This document shows, piece after piece, positions 16,082 through 24,417 of a stretch of 64,000 nt of DNA (position 1 is its first letter; every line of letters starts with the position of its first letter). The translations under genes were made by a program, and so were the position numbers. A model generated the notes under the pieces. That model was not told the origin of the DNA, did no database searches, and saw only the letters and a program-made list of their open reading frames with translations. Source of the DNA: Marinobacter sp050379415 (GTDB taxonomy: Bacteria; Pseudomonadota; Gammaproteobacteria; Pseudomonadales; Oleiphilaceae); assembly GCF_050379415.1 (NCBI RefSeq), contig NZ_JBNRLS010000001.1:806001-870000 (forward strand), in the 5' to 3' direction.

Positions 16082-16873
16082 ATGAGCGAGCAGCAAACGC
16101 CAGCCAATCCCTCTGGTTCCGGCAATGGCCAGGACGACGTTACCCATTTCGGTTTCCGCAACGTGCCGAAAAGCCAGAAGGCCGGCCAGGTGGCCGAGGT
16201 CTTCCACAGCGTGGCGGGCAAGTACGACCTCATGAACGACCTGATGTCCATGGGCATTCACCGGCTCTGGAAACGGTTCACCATCGAGCTTTCCGGGGTG
16301 CGCCCGGGGCACCAGGTCCTGGACATTGCCGGGGGTACCGGCGACCTGACCATGAAGTTCTCGGATCTCGTGGGTCCGTCCGGCAAGGTCGTCCTCGCCG
16401 ACATCAACGCCTCGATGCTTCAGGTAGGGCGAAGCCGGCTGGTGGACCGGGGCTACGCCGGTAACATCGAATACGTGCAGGCAGACGCCGAGCACCTGCC
16501 CTTCCCGGACAACAACTTCAATGCCGTGTCCATTGCCTTCGGCCTGCGCAACGTGACTGACAAGGATCAGGCCCTGCGGGACATGACCCGCGTGCTCAAG
16601 CCCGGTGGCAAGCTGATGGTGCTGGAATTCTCCAAGCCCACCAATCCGCTGCTGAACAAGGCCTATGACATGTACTCCTTCAACGCGCTACCGTTGATGG
16701 GGCAACTGATTGCCGGTGACAGCGAGAGCTACAAGTATCTCGCCGAGTCCATCCGCATGCACCCGGATCAGGAGACCCTGAAGGGCATGATGGAGAACGC
16801 CAGCCTGGTGAACTGCCGCTACTACAACATGACCGGCGGCATCGTGGCCCTGCATGTGGGAATCAAGCCCTGA
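16082..16873 (+). CDS. ubiE: Ubiquinone/menaquinone biosynthesis C-methyltransferase UbiE
   Basis: A 263-residue class I SAM methyltransferase that C-methylates the benzoquinol ring in ubiquinone synthesis (and demethylmenaquinol where present). The SAM-binding motif VLDIAGGTGDLT (about 81-92) and the two COQ5 signatures (FHSVAGKYDLMNDLMSMGIHRLWKR region; RVLKPGGKLMVLEFSKP) are intact. Length matches E. coli UbiE (251) with a short extra N-terminus. Its stop overlaps the ubiJ start (TGATG), the usual ubiEJB operon. Confidence 0.97.
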   Translation: MSEQQTPANPSGSGNGQDDVTHFGFRNVPKSQKAGQVAEVFHSVAGKYDLMNDLMSMGIHRLWKRFTIELSGVRPGHQVLDIAGGTGDLTMKFSDLVGPSGKVVLADINASMLQVGRSRLVDRGYAGNIEYVQADAEHLPFPDNNFNAVSIAFGLRNVTDKDQALRDMTRVLKPGGKLMVLEFSKPTNPLLNKAYDMYSFNALPLMGQLIAGDSESYKYLAESIRMHPDQETLKGMMENASLVNCRYYNMTGGIVALHVGIKP

Positions 16874-17514
16874 TGTTCCCGGGTCCGACCCTGCAGGCTG
16901 CGGCCAGCGCCATCATCGAGAACGCCCTGAACCGGGCGCTTGAGTTAGACCCGGCCGGCCGCCAGTCCCTCGTCAAAGCACTGACTGGCCCCGTGCAGCT
17001 GGACATTACCGCCCCGGTACCACTGACCTATACCCTCGACCAAACCGGGGACAGGGTCCAGGTCAGCAGCCAGCCGCCAATGGAACCGGCGCTGCGAATC
17101 AGTGGCCGGCCGCTGGCCTTTGCCGCCCTGGCCGTTGGCGATGACCGGGTATTTTCAGACGGGCGCCTGGCTGTCGATGGTGATACCGGCCTCGCCCACC
17201 AGCTCCAGCGGGCCCTGAACCAGCTGGATCCCGACTGGGAAGCTGCCATGGCCCGGCACATCGGTGACGTTCCGGCACACTTCCTTGGCAAGCGCCTGCG
17301 CCATGCGGTGAAATGGAGCCGGGAAGTGGTCCGCTCCATGAATGCGAATATCGAGGAATACGTCCACGAGGAAAGCCGCGCCCTGCCCGGGCGTCGGGAA
17401 CTGGAAGCCACCTTTGGGGATATCGATGAGCTGAGTTTGCGCACCGAGCGCCTTGACGCCCGGCTCCGGCTTCTGGAAGACCGAGAAATCACTGACGAAC
17501 CGGAGAACCCGTGA
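16873..17514 (+). CDS. ubiJ: Ubiquinone biosynthesis accessory factor UbiJ (SCP2 domain)
   Basis: A 213-residue protein with an N-terminal SCP2 lipid-binding domain (about 10-115) and a C-terminal charged, coiled-coil tail (ELEATFGDIDELSLRTERLDARLRLLE). UbiJ organises the soluble Ubi complex and binds ubiquinone intermediates. It sits between ubiE and ubiB with overlaps at both ends (1 base and 4 bases), the standard arrangement. Confidence 0.93.
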   Translation: MFPGPTLQAAASAIIENALNRALELDPAGRQSLVKALTGPVQLDITAPVPLTYTLDQTGDRVQVSSQPPMEPALRISGRPLAFAALAVGDDRVFSDGRLAVDGDTGLAHQLQRALNQLDPDWEAAMARHIGDVPAHFLGKRLRHAVKWSREVVRSMNANIEEYVHEESRALPGRRELEATFGDIDELSLRTERLDARLRLLEDREITDEPENP

Positions 17515-19154
17515 CCCGCCTGAGACGCCTGTTCCGAATTGCCTGGGTATTCTGCCGTTACCGCCTGGACACGTTTCTGCCCATTGCCGAACTGCCGGCG
17601 CCCCTGAAGGTGTTTTTCCTGCTGGCTCCCTGGCACCTGTTCCCGCAGCCGAAACGGAGCCGGGGCGACCGTCTGCGGCTGGCCCTGGAAGAACTGGGAC
17701 CGGTGTTCGTGAAATTCGGCCAGATCCTGTCCACCCGGCGTGATCTGCTGCCGGACGACATGGCCGAATCCCTCAAGCAGCTCCAGGACCGGGTGCCTCC
17801 GTTCCCCAGCGACACTGCCCGCAACATCATCGAAACCTCCCTGGGCAAGCCGGTCTCCGAACTGTTTGCGGAGTTTTCCCCTGACCCCATGGCGTCTGCC
17901 TCGGTGGCTCAGGTCCATGCCGCCACCCTGCCCAATGGCCAGCGCGTGGTGGTCAAGGTCCTGAGACCGGGCATCGAAAAGGTGATCCACCAGGATCTGG
18001 CGCTGATGTACCTGATGGCCGGCCTGCTGGAGAAGTACTGGTCCGAGGGCAAGCGCCTGCACCCGCTGGACGTGGTCGCCGACTACGATTCCACCATCCA
18101 CGATGAGCTGGACCTGCAGCGCGAGGCCGCCAACGCCAGCCAGCTGCGCCGCAACTTCGAGAACTCCTCGCTGATCTACATCCCCTTTATCGACTGGGAT
18201 TACACCCGCAAGTCGGTACTGGTGATGGAACGGATCCAGGGCATTCCCATCGCCGACGTGCCCGCGCTGGAGGCGGCCGGCGTCAACATGAAGGTGCTGG
18301 CGGAAAAGGGCGTGGAGATCTTCTTCACCCAGGTGTTCCGGGACAGCTTCTTCCATGCCGATATGCACCCGGGCAATATCTTCGTCGACGTTTCCAACCC
18401 GGCGGACCCGCGGTACATCGCCATCGATTTCGGCATTGTCGGCACCCTGGCACCGGACGACCAGAGTTACCTGGCTCGGAATCTGTTGGCCTTCTTCCGC
18501 CGGGATTACCGCCAGGTGGCACAATTGCATATCCAGTCCGGCTGGGTACCACCGGACACCCGGGTCAACGAGTTCGAGGCCGCCATCCGCACCGTTTGCG
18601 AGCCGATATTCGAGCGTCCCCTGAAAGACATCTCCTTCGGCCACTTCCTGCTGCGGCTGTTCCAGACCGCCCGGCGCTTCAATATGGAAGTCCAGCCCCA
18701 GCTGGTGCTGTTGCAGAAAACCCTGCTCAATGTAGAAGGCCTGGGGCGCCAGCTTTATCCGGAGCTGGATCTCTGGAGCACCGCCCAGCCGTTTCTCGAG
18801 GACTGGATGCGCAAGCGCATTGGCCCCTCCGGTTTGCTGAAGTCACTGCAGTCACACCTGCCCTCCTGGCTGGAACAGTCGCCGGAAATGCCGCAACTGA
18901 TCCACGATGCCCTGCTGCAGATGAGACATGCCGGACCCACCGAACAGCAAAATCGCGATACACTGGAGCTGTTGCGACAGCAGCAGGTCCGCACCGAGCG
19001 ACGCTGGCGCCGGGCCGGTCTGGCTGTTGTGCTGGTGGCTGCGGCGGTGATCGGAACCCAACCCGAGGCCCGGGTCTGGGTCGAGAACACGCCGGCATGG
19101 AGCTGGGCCCTGCTGGCCATAGCCGGCGGGCTGGTGCTGCGCGGCGGCCGTTAA
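17511..19154 (+). CDS. ubiB: Ubiquinone biosynthesis protein kinase-like UbiB
   Basis: A 547-residue atypical kinase/ATPase of the ABC1/ADCK/UbiB family, required for ubiquinone synthesis. The KxGQ motif (FVKFGQILSTRRDLLP), the Ala-rich loop replacing the usual P-loop (MASASVAQVHAATL), the catalytic region HADMHPGNIFVD and metal site AIDFGIVGTL are all present. Two hydrophobic segments at the C-terminus (about 500-545) anchor it in the inner membrane. Length equals E. coli UbiB (546). Confidence 0.96.
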   Translation: MTRLRRLFRIAWVFCRYRLDTFLPIAELPAPLKVFFLLAPWHLFPQPKRSRGDRLRLALEELGPVFVKFGQILSTRRDLLPDDMAESLKQLQDRVPPFPSDTARNIIETSLGKPVSELFAEFSPDPMASASVAQVHAATLPNGQRVVVKVLRPGIEKVIHQDLALMYLMAGLLEKYWSEGKRLHPLDVVADYDSTIHDELDLQREAANASQLRRNFENSSLIYIPFIDWDYTRKSVLVMERIQGIPIADVPALEAAGVNMKVLAEKGVEIFFTQVFRDSFFHADMHPGNIFVDVSNPADPRYIAIDFGIVGTLAPDDQSYLARNLLAFFRRDYRQVAQLHIQSGWVPPDTRVNEFEAAIRTVCEPIFERPLKDISFGHFLLRLFQTARRFNMEVQPQLVLLQKTLLNVEGLGRQLYPELDLWSTAQPFLEDWMRKRIGPSGLLKSLQSHLPSWLEQSPEMPQLIHDALLQMRHAGPTEQQNRDTLELLRQQQVRTERRWRRAGLAVVLVAAAVIGTQPEARVWVENTPAWSWALLAIAGGLVLRGGR

Positions 19155-19182
19155 ACCACAAGACAAACCGGGATTCACATAA

Positions 19183-19599
19183 ATGCAAGAAAGCTCCGCT
19201 ACTGTCGACAGCCCTGACTGGTTGAATGCCATTCGCTGGACCGAGGACGGTCTGGTCCCGGCCATTGCCCAGGATGCCGAAACCGGCGAGATCCTGATGA
19301 TGGCCTGGATGAACCGGGAATCCCTCAGGCTGACTGCTGAAGAAGGTCACGCGGTGTATTGGTCCCGCTCCCGGGGCAAGCTCTGGCGCAAGGGTGAGAC
19401 ATCCGGCCACCAACAGGTGGTGAAGGATATCCGGCTGGACTGCGACGAGGACGTGATTCTGCTGAAAGTCGAGCAGAAAGGCGGCATTGCGTGCCATACT
19501 GGCCGACGCAGCTGTTTTTACCGTACCCTGAAGGACGGAGCGTGGGTTGCGGTGGATCCGGTGATCAAGGATCCGGACGCAATCTATGGCAACAAGTAA
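19183..19599 (+). CDS. hisI: Phosphoribosyl-AMP cyclohydrolase HisI
   Basis: A 138-residue monofunctional cyclohydrolase, third step of histidine synthesis. Recognisable motifs are MMAWMNRESL, YWSRSRGKLWRKGETSGHQQ, the metal-binding DCDEDVILLKVEQ and GIACHTGRRSCFYR. HisI and HisE are separate genes here rather than the HisIE fusion found in enterobacteria. It starts 28 bases after ubiB, so it may be read through from that operon. Confidence 0.96.
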   Translation: MQESSATVDSPDWLNAIRWTEDGLVPAIAQDAETGEILMMAWMNRESLRLTAEEGHAVYWSRSRGKLWRKGETSGHQQVVKDIRLDCDEDVILLKVEQKGGIACHTGRRSCFYRTLKDGAWVAVDPVIKDPDAIYGNK

Positions 19600-19609
19600 G
19601 GAGCAGCCC

Positions 19610-19939
19610 GTGAGTGAAGTACTGGAACGCCTCGCCCAGGTACTGGAAGCCCGCAAGAATGCAGATCCGGAGTCATCCTATGTCGCCGGCCTGCATGCCA
19701 AAGGGCTGAACAAGATCCTGGAAAAGGTCGGTGAGGAATGTACCGAAACCCTGCTGGCTGCCAAGGATGCCGAGCACAGCGGCGAAACCTCGGATGTGGT
19801 CTACGAGACCGCTGATCTGTGGTTTCACAGCATGGTCATGCTGTCCCGGCTCGGCCTGGGACCGGACGACGTCCTGAACGAGCTGGCACGGCGTTTCGAC
19901 CTGTCGGGACTGGAAGAAAAGGCATCCCGGAGCAAGTAG
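19610..19939 (+). CDS. hisE: Phosphoribosyl-ATP pyrophosphatase HisE
   Basis: A small all-helical pyrophosphohydrolase, second step of histidine synthesis, with the MazG-like metal-binding pattern KVGEECTETLLAAKD and SDVVYETADLWFHSMVML. I chose the GTG at 19610 (109 residues): AAGGAG lies about 7 bases upstream, and homologues start at SEVLERLA. An ATG at 19586 inside the end of hisI would add eight residues. It directly follows hisI, as expected for consecutive pathway steps. Confidence 0.93.
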   Translation: MSEVLERLAQVLEARKNADPESSYVAGLHAKGLNKILEKVGEECTETLLAAKDAEHSGETSDVVYETADLWFHSMVMLSRLGLGPDDVLNELARRFDLSGLEEKASRSK

Positions 19940-20030
19940 GCAGGTGCTACCCCTTTCGGGGGTTTCCGCAGAACGGCTCCGTTAACGTACAATGTCTCTG
20001 AACTGAAACAATGAGAATGAGGAACCCCGC

Positions 20031-20267
20031 ATGGGTATCAGTATCTGGCAACTCCTGATCGTACTTGGCATTGTCATCCTGTTGTTCGGAACCAAGAAAC
20101 TGCGGAACATCGGCAGCGACCTCGGTGGCGCCATCCGTGGCTTCAAGAAGTCCATGAATGACGAAGACACCGCGAAGGACGACAAGGAATCCCTGGAAGA
20201 AAAGTCCGAGGCCGAGCCCAAGCAGGCTGAAGCGGAAGACAAGCCCCGGGAAAAAACCCACAGCTGA
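20031..20267 (+). CDS. tatA: Sec-independent protein translocase TatA
   Basis: A 78-residue protein with an N-terminal membrane helix (WQLLIVLGIVILLFGTKKL), the FGTKKL hinge, an amphipathic helix (GSDLGGAIRGFKKSM) and an acidic, disordered tail. TatA forms the pore-like assembly that exports folded proteins with twin-arginine signals. First gene of tatABC; a TACAAT at 19988-19993 may be its -10 element. Confidence 0.96.
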   Translation: MGISIWQLLIVLGIVILLFGTKKLRNIGSDLGGAIRGFKKSMNDEDTAKDDKESLEEKSEAEPKQAEAEDKPREKTHS

Positions 20268-20278
20268 GACCTGGCTGA

Positions 20279-20734
20279 ATGTTCGATATCGGCTTCCTTG
20301 AGCTGCTGATCTGCGGCGTAATTGCCCTTTTGGTGCTTGGCCCCGAACGGCTCCCTACGGCCGCCCGGGCTGCCGGGCGCTGGGTGGGGGCAGCACGCCG
20401 TATGGTCGGCCAGTTCAGCTCCGAGCTTGACCGGCAACTGAAAGCCGAGGAACTGCGCGAGGAACTCCGCAAAGCGGGCGATGTCGGCCTGGATGATGTG
20501 CAGAAAACCGTGCGGGGGGCTCTGGATGAGGCCAAGAAGTACGAGCACATGATCCTTTCCGATGAAGAAACCCGCAAACCCAGGCCTGCGCCGGCAACAC
20601 GTCGCATGGCAGGTGAAGGCGAGGAAACGGACTCCTCCGGCACAAACAGCCAGAACAACAAAACACCGGAACCGTCCAGCGAAACCTCCGGTGAACGCGA
20701 GACCCAATCAGGCCCGTCGGATAACCGTTCATGA
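20279..20734 (+). CDS. tatB: Sec-independent protein translocase TatB
   Basis: A 151-residue protein with an N-terminal membrane helix (MFDIGFLELLICGVIALLVL), the Glu-containing GPERLP hinge typical of TatB, a long amphipathic helix and a hydrophilic Ser/Pro/Glu tail. With TatC it forms the receptor for twin-arginine signal peptides. It overlaps tatC by 4 bases. Confidence 0.96.
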   Translation: MFDIGFLELLICGVIALLVLGPERLPTAARAAGRWVGAARRMVGQFSSELDRQLKAEELREELRKAGDVGLDDVQKTVRGALDEAKKYEHMILSDEETRKPRPAPATRRMAGEGEETDSSGTNSQNNKTPEPSSETSGERETQSGPSDNRS

Positions 20735-21519
20735 CCCAACAGCCAGACGGCAACCAGATCCATCCCGAACAACAACCGGAAATGCCACTGATCGAGCACC
20801 TGCTCGAGCTGCGTAACCGGCTGTTGAAGATGGTGCTGGCCGTGGTGATCTGTTTCGCCGCGATCTACCCCTTCGCCAACGAACTGTATCTCTGGCTCAG
20901 CGAGCCGATCCGGGAACTGCTGCCCGTGGGCCAGAGTATGATCGCCACCGACGTCACCTCGCCCTTCTTCGCTCCGCTGAAGCTGGCACTGGTGCTCTCG
21001 GTCTTTGCCGCGATCCCCATCATCCTTTATCAGCTCTGGAGCTTCATCGCCCCGGGGCTGTATGCCCATGAGAAGCGCCTGGCGTTTCCGTTGCTGTTCA
21101 CCTCGGTGATCCTGTTCTATGCCGGCGCGGCGTTTGCCTATTACGTGGTGTTTCCACTGGTGTTCGGGTTCTTTACCGCCATCGGACCCGAGGGCATTGT
21201 GGAGCTGCCGGACATCAGCAGTTACCTGAATTTCGTGCTCAAGATGTTCTTTGCCTTCGGGGTGGCGTTCGAGATCCCTATCGCCACGGTGCTGCTGATC
21301 CTGACTGGCGCCACTACCCCGGACGATCTGGCCGCCAAGCGTCCTTACGTGGTTGTCGGCTGTTTCATCATCGGCATGTTGCTGACACCCCCGGACATCA
21401 TCTCCCAGACCTTGCTCGCGGTACCCATGTGGATCCTGTTCGAGTTCGGCATCCTGTTCGGGCGCCTGGCCCGTCGCGAGGTGGCCAGCGAGGATCCGGA
21501 AGATTTCCCCGGCGAATGA
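20731..21519 (+). CDS. tatC: Sec-independent protein translocase TatC
   Basis: A 262-residue inner-membrane protein with six membrane helices and the TatC landmarks: N-terminal PLIEHLLELRNRLLK, the conserved periplasmic region after the first helix, and FGVAFEIPIATVLLI with the membrane-embedded Glu. It recognises the twin-arginine motif. The stop overlaps the rsmE ATG (ATGA), so rsmE is likely translated from the same message. Confidence 0.97.
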   Translation: MTQQPDGNQIHPEQQPEMPLIEHLLELRNRLLKMVLAVVICFAAIYPFANELYLWLSEPIRELLPVGQSMIATDVTSPFFAPLKLALVLSVFAAIPIILYQLWSFIAPGLYAHEKRLAFPLLFTSVILFYAGAAFAYYVVFPLVFGFFTAIGPEGIVELPDISSYLNFVLKMFFAFGVAFEIPIATVLLILTGATTPDDLAAKRPYVVVGCFIIGMLLTPPDIISQTLLAVPMWILFEFGILFGRLARREVASEDPEDFPGE

Positions 21520-22235
21520 ACCTGGCGCTGCTGTTTGACGAGGATTTTGTCACACCGGACCGGGCCGTCCTGACCGGCCGCCGGCTGACGCACCTGCATT
21601 CCGTGCTTAAGGTCAGTGCTGGTGACCGCATTCCCGTGGGTCGCGTTGATGGCCCCATGGGGCACGGTGAGGTAATTCGGCTGACAGGAACCGAAGCCGA
21701 ACTGCAGGTAACACTGGACCAGCAGTCGCCGGTCGCACTGCCGCTCACCCTGATCCTGGCCATGCCCCGCCCCAAGATGTTCCGCCGGGTACTGCAGACC
21801 TGTGCCGCCCTCGGCATCAAGGACATCTGGCTGATCAACAGCTACAAGGTGGAGAAAAGTTTCTGGCAGACGCCCTGGCTGTCGGAGGACAACCTGCGGG
21901 AAAACCTGACTCTGGGCCTCGAGCAGGCCAGAGATACGGTGATGCCCACCATTCATATCCGCAAACTGTTCAAACCCTTCGTGGAGGACGAGCTTCCCGG
22001 CATCCTCGCCGGAAAGCGGGCACTGGTGGCCCATCCCGGCACTCCGACGCCCTGCCCTGTGCACCTGGATGAACCGGCCGTGCTGTGTGTCGGGCCCGAG
22101 GGAGGGTTCACCCCCTACGAGGTGGGCAAACTGGAGGACGCCGGTTGCCAGGGAGTCCATCTTGGCCCCAGAATCCTGCGGGTGGAAACCGCCGTTCCGG
22201 TGCTGGTCAGCCGGCTGTTTGACGCCTGCCGGTAA
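21516..22235 (+). CDS. rsmE: 16S rRNA (uracil1498-N3)-methyltransferase RsmE
   Basis: A 239-residue SPOUT-class methyltransferase that methylates U1498 of 16S rRNA. The C-terminal SAM-binding knot is visible (LCVGPEGGFTPYEV and LGPRILRVETAVPVLV), with an N-terminal PUA-like RNA-binding part (RRLTHLHSVLKVSAGDRIPV). The start at 21516 (MNLALLFDEDF) overlaps the tatC stop and fits the family; the frame is open upstream but only through tatC. It is convergent with the DUF808 gene. Confidence 0.94.
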   Translation: MNLALLFDEDFVTPDRAVLTGRRLTHLHSVLKVSAGDRIPVGRVDGPMGHGEVIRLTGTEAELQVTLDQQSPVALPLTLILAMPRPKMFRRVLQTCAALGIKDIWLINSYKVEKSFWQTPWLSEDNLRENLTLGLEQARDTVMPTIHIRKLFKPFVEDELPGILAGKRALVAHPGTPTPCPVHLDEPAVLCVGPEGGFTPYEVGKLEDAGCQGVHLGPRILRVETAVPVLVSRLFDACR

Positions 22236-22243
22236 TCCGGAGC

Positions 22244-23173
22244 CTACTCTTTCGCAACTTCCCCGCCGCGTTTCTGCCACCAATTGATCAGGGGCGTCAG
22301 CACCCCGACCAGGATGGCACCGGCCAGGACCCCGAACAGGCCATTGGCCAGGGTGGGCACGAGAGTGGCACCAATACCGCCAAAGCTTTCGGCGAAGTGG
22401 TGAATGGCATCGTAGACCGGTGGCAGGCCATGGGTGAGGATGCCACCACCCACCAGGAACATGGCGATGGTGCCCAGGATCGACAGGGTCTTCATCATGT
22501 AGGGAGCCAGCCAGAGGATACCTTCACCGACACGTTGGGCCAAGGCACTGTCCTTCTGGCTGAGGTACAAGCCGCCATCGTCCAGTTTCACGATGCCGGC
22601 CACCAGGCCATAGACCCCGACGGTGATCATCACCGCCACCACGGTGAGCACCAGGAACTGCATACCGATGCTTTGTCCGGTAACGGTGCCGAGGGTGATG
22701 GCAATGATTTCGGCCGACAGAATGAAATCGGTGCGTATCGCGCCCTTGATCTTGTCCTTTTCCAGTGCCTTCAGGTCAACATCCGGATTTTTCAGGGCCT
22801 TGTGCAGCTCCTGCTTGTGGGCCTCATCCTCCTTGCCGTGGAGGAACTTGTGGGCCAGCTTCTCGAAGCCCTCAAAACACAGGAACGCACCACCGAGCAT
22901 CAGCAACGGGGTCACCAGCCAGGGTACAAAGAAGCTTATGGCCACGGCGGCCGGCACCAGGATCGCCTTATTGATAAAGGAACCCTTGGCGACCGCCCAG
23001 ACCACCGGCAACTCGCGGGCCGGTTTTACACCGGTGACTTGCTGGGCATTGAGCGCCAGGTCATCCCCCAGAACCCCCGCCGTTTTCTTGGTGGCGGTCT
23101 TGGTCATGAGGGAGACATCGTCGAGGATGGTGGCGATGTCGTCGATCAGCGCAAGCAGACTGCTTCCTGCCAT
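22244..23173 (-). CDS. DUF808 family inner-membrane protein (YedI-like)
   Basis: A 309-residue protein with several membrane helices. It starts with the family pattern MAGSSLLALIDDIATILDDVS and contains KNPDVDLKALEKDKIKGAIRTDFILSAEII, as in the DUF808/YedI family. The function of that family is not established. It is convergent with rsmE and lies upstream of no obvious partner on its strand. Confidence 0.88.
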   Translation of the reverse strand: MAGSSLLALIDDIATILDDVSLMTKTATKKTAGVLGDDLALNAQQVTGVKPARELPVVWAVAKGSFINKAILVPAAVAISFFVPWLVTPLLMLGGAFLCFEGFEKLAHKFLHGKEDEAHKQELHKALKNPDVDLKALEKDKIKGAIRTDFILSAEIIAITLGTVTGQSIGMQFLVLTVVAVMITVGVYGLVAGIVKLDDGGLYLSQKDSALAQRVGEGILWLAPYMMKTLSILGTIAMFLVGGGILTHGLPPVYDAIHHFAESFGGIGATLVPTLANGLFGVLAGAILVGVLTPLINWWQKRGGEVAKE

Positions 23174-23193
23174 GGGTAAATCCCTTGTTTCGA

Positions 23194-24417
23194 TTAGTCA
23201 ACGAGGCCCATGGCCTCGGCGGCTATACGATTCTTGACCGGCCCAAGCCGGTTCAGCCAGCGCATGCCGGCATTGCGAAGCCAGCGCACGGGTAACTCAT
23301 CCCGGGCGAACAACTGCTTGAAGCCTTCCATGGCCGCCATCATGGTGAGGTTCTCACCTTTCCGGCGGCGTTGGTAGCGGGTCAGAACCAGTTGATCATC
23401 GGGGGCAAGGCCAAGCGCCTTCGCCCTTTTCATTTCGTCGAGGAGTGCCCGCACATCCCCGTATCCCAGATTGGCGCCCTGGCCTGCCAGGGGGTGGATG
23501 GTATGGGCCGCGTCACCCACCAGGGCCAGACCATCGGCCACATAATCCTTGGCATGGCGCTGACGCAGAGGGAAGGCAAAACGGCGGGAACTCGCTGTCA
23601 CACTCCCCAGCTCACCTTCGATGGCCCGCTCCAATTCCTGCCGGAAGTCATCATCAGCGAGGGCCATCAGCCGGCGGGCTTCGGGGGTGTCCTGGGACCA
23701 GACAATGGAACAGAACTGGTCGTCCAGATGTTCGTTCAGCAGCGGCAGAAAGGCAAGCGGACCACTGGGAGAGAATCGCTGCCAGGCGGTGTAGCAGTGG
23801 CTGTGGGCCGTCCGCACGGTGCAGACGATGGCCTGCTGGTCGTAATCCCATTCCCGGGTCGGCATACCCGCCCACTGCCGTAAGCGCGAGTTCGCGCCAT
23901 CGGCCCCGATTACCAGCCGGGCCGTCACCCGGCGCCCGCCCTCCAGTTCAACGCCTTCCGTCCGGGACCAGCTCCGGACCCGGACCCCATCAAACAGGGT
24001 CACGTCACTGGCCAGGAGTTCCCGGAACAGGGCGCGAACAAGGTTCCGGTTCTCGACGATGGTGCCCAGCGCCCGGGCATGCAACTCGGCGGCATCGAAA
24101 TGGATCCGGCCGGTGCCGTCACCATCCCAGACGATCATTTCCCGGTAGCCACAGTGGCGGCTTTCCATCACGCCGGACCAGGCCCCCAGCTCCTCCAGCA
24201 AACGCTGGCTGGCCGTGGAAATGGCACTGACCCGGGGCTCGAAATCTTCCACCGTTGAGGCCGGCTCCGGGGCCGTGAGCAACATGTCCCTTGCGGCACT
24301 CTCGACCAGAGCGACCTGCCAGCCCTGGCGGGAAAGACCCAGAGCCAGGGCCGATCCGATCATGCCCCCACCGACGATGACAATGTCGAAGGACGGGACG
24401 TTCATGTCACCGGTCAT
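23194..24417 (-). CDS. ubiI: FAD-dependent ubiquinone hydroxylase, UbiI-type
   Basis: A 407-residue flavoprotein monooxygenase of the UbiH/COQ6 family, probably the C5-hydroxylase UbiI. It has the Rossmann motif DIVIVGGGMIGSALALGLS, the DG fingerprint LVIGADGANSRLR and the second FAD motif ALVGDAAHTIHPLAGQGANLG. The start at 24417 has GAGGA 8 bases upstream and overlaps the ubiH stop; ATG at 24405 is also possible, and a longer frame to 24513 only overlaps ubiH. Position in ygfB-pepP-ubiH-ubiI supports the name over UbiF or UbiM. Confidence 0.9.
   Translation of the reverse strand: MTGDMNVPSFDIVIVGGGMIGSALALGLSRQGWQVALVESAARDMLLTAPEPASTVEDFEPRVSAISTASQRLLEELGAWSGVMESRHCGYREMIVWDGDGTGRIHFDAAELHARALGTIVENRNLVRALFRELLASDVTLFDGVRVRSWSRTEGVELEGGRRVTARLVIGADGANSRLRQWAGMPTREWDYDQQAIVCTVRTAHSHCYTAWQRFSPSGPLAFLPLLNEHLDDQFCSIVWSQDTPEARRLMALADDDFRQELERAIEGELGSVTASSRRFAFPLRQRHAKDYVADGLALVGDAAHTIHPLAGQGANLGYGDVRALLDEMKRAKALGLAPDDQLVLTRYQRRRKGENLTMMAAMEGFKQLFARDELPVRWLRNAGMRWLNRLGPVKNRIAAEAMGLVD

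Noticed and set aside
17028..18644. 538-codon minus-strand frame opposite ubiJ-ubiB
   Set aside because: Low-complexity His/Gln/Gly-rich translation typical of antisense; the sense genes are certain.
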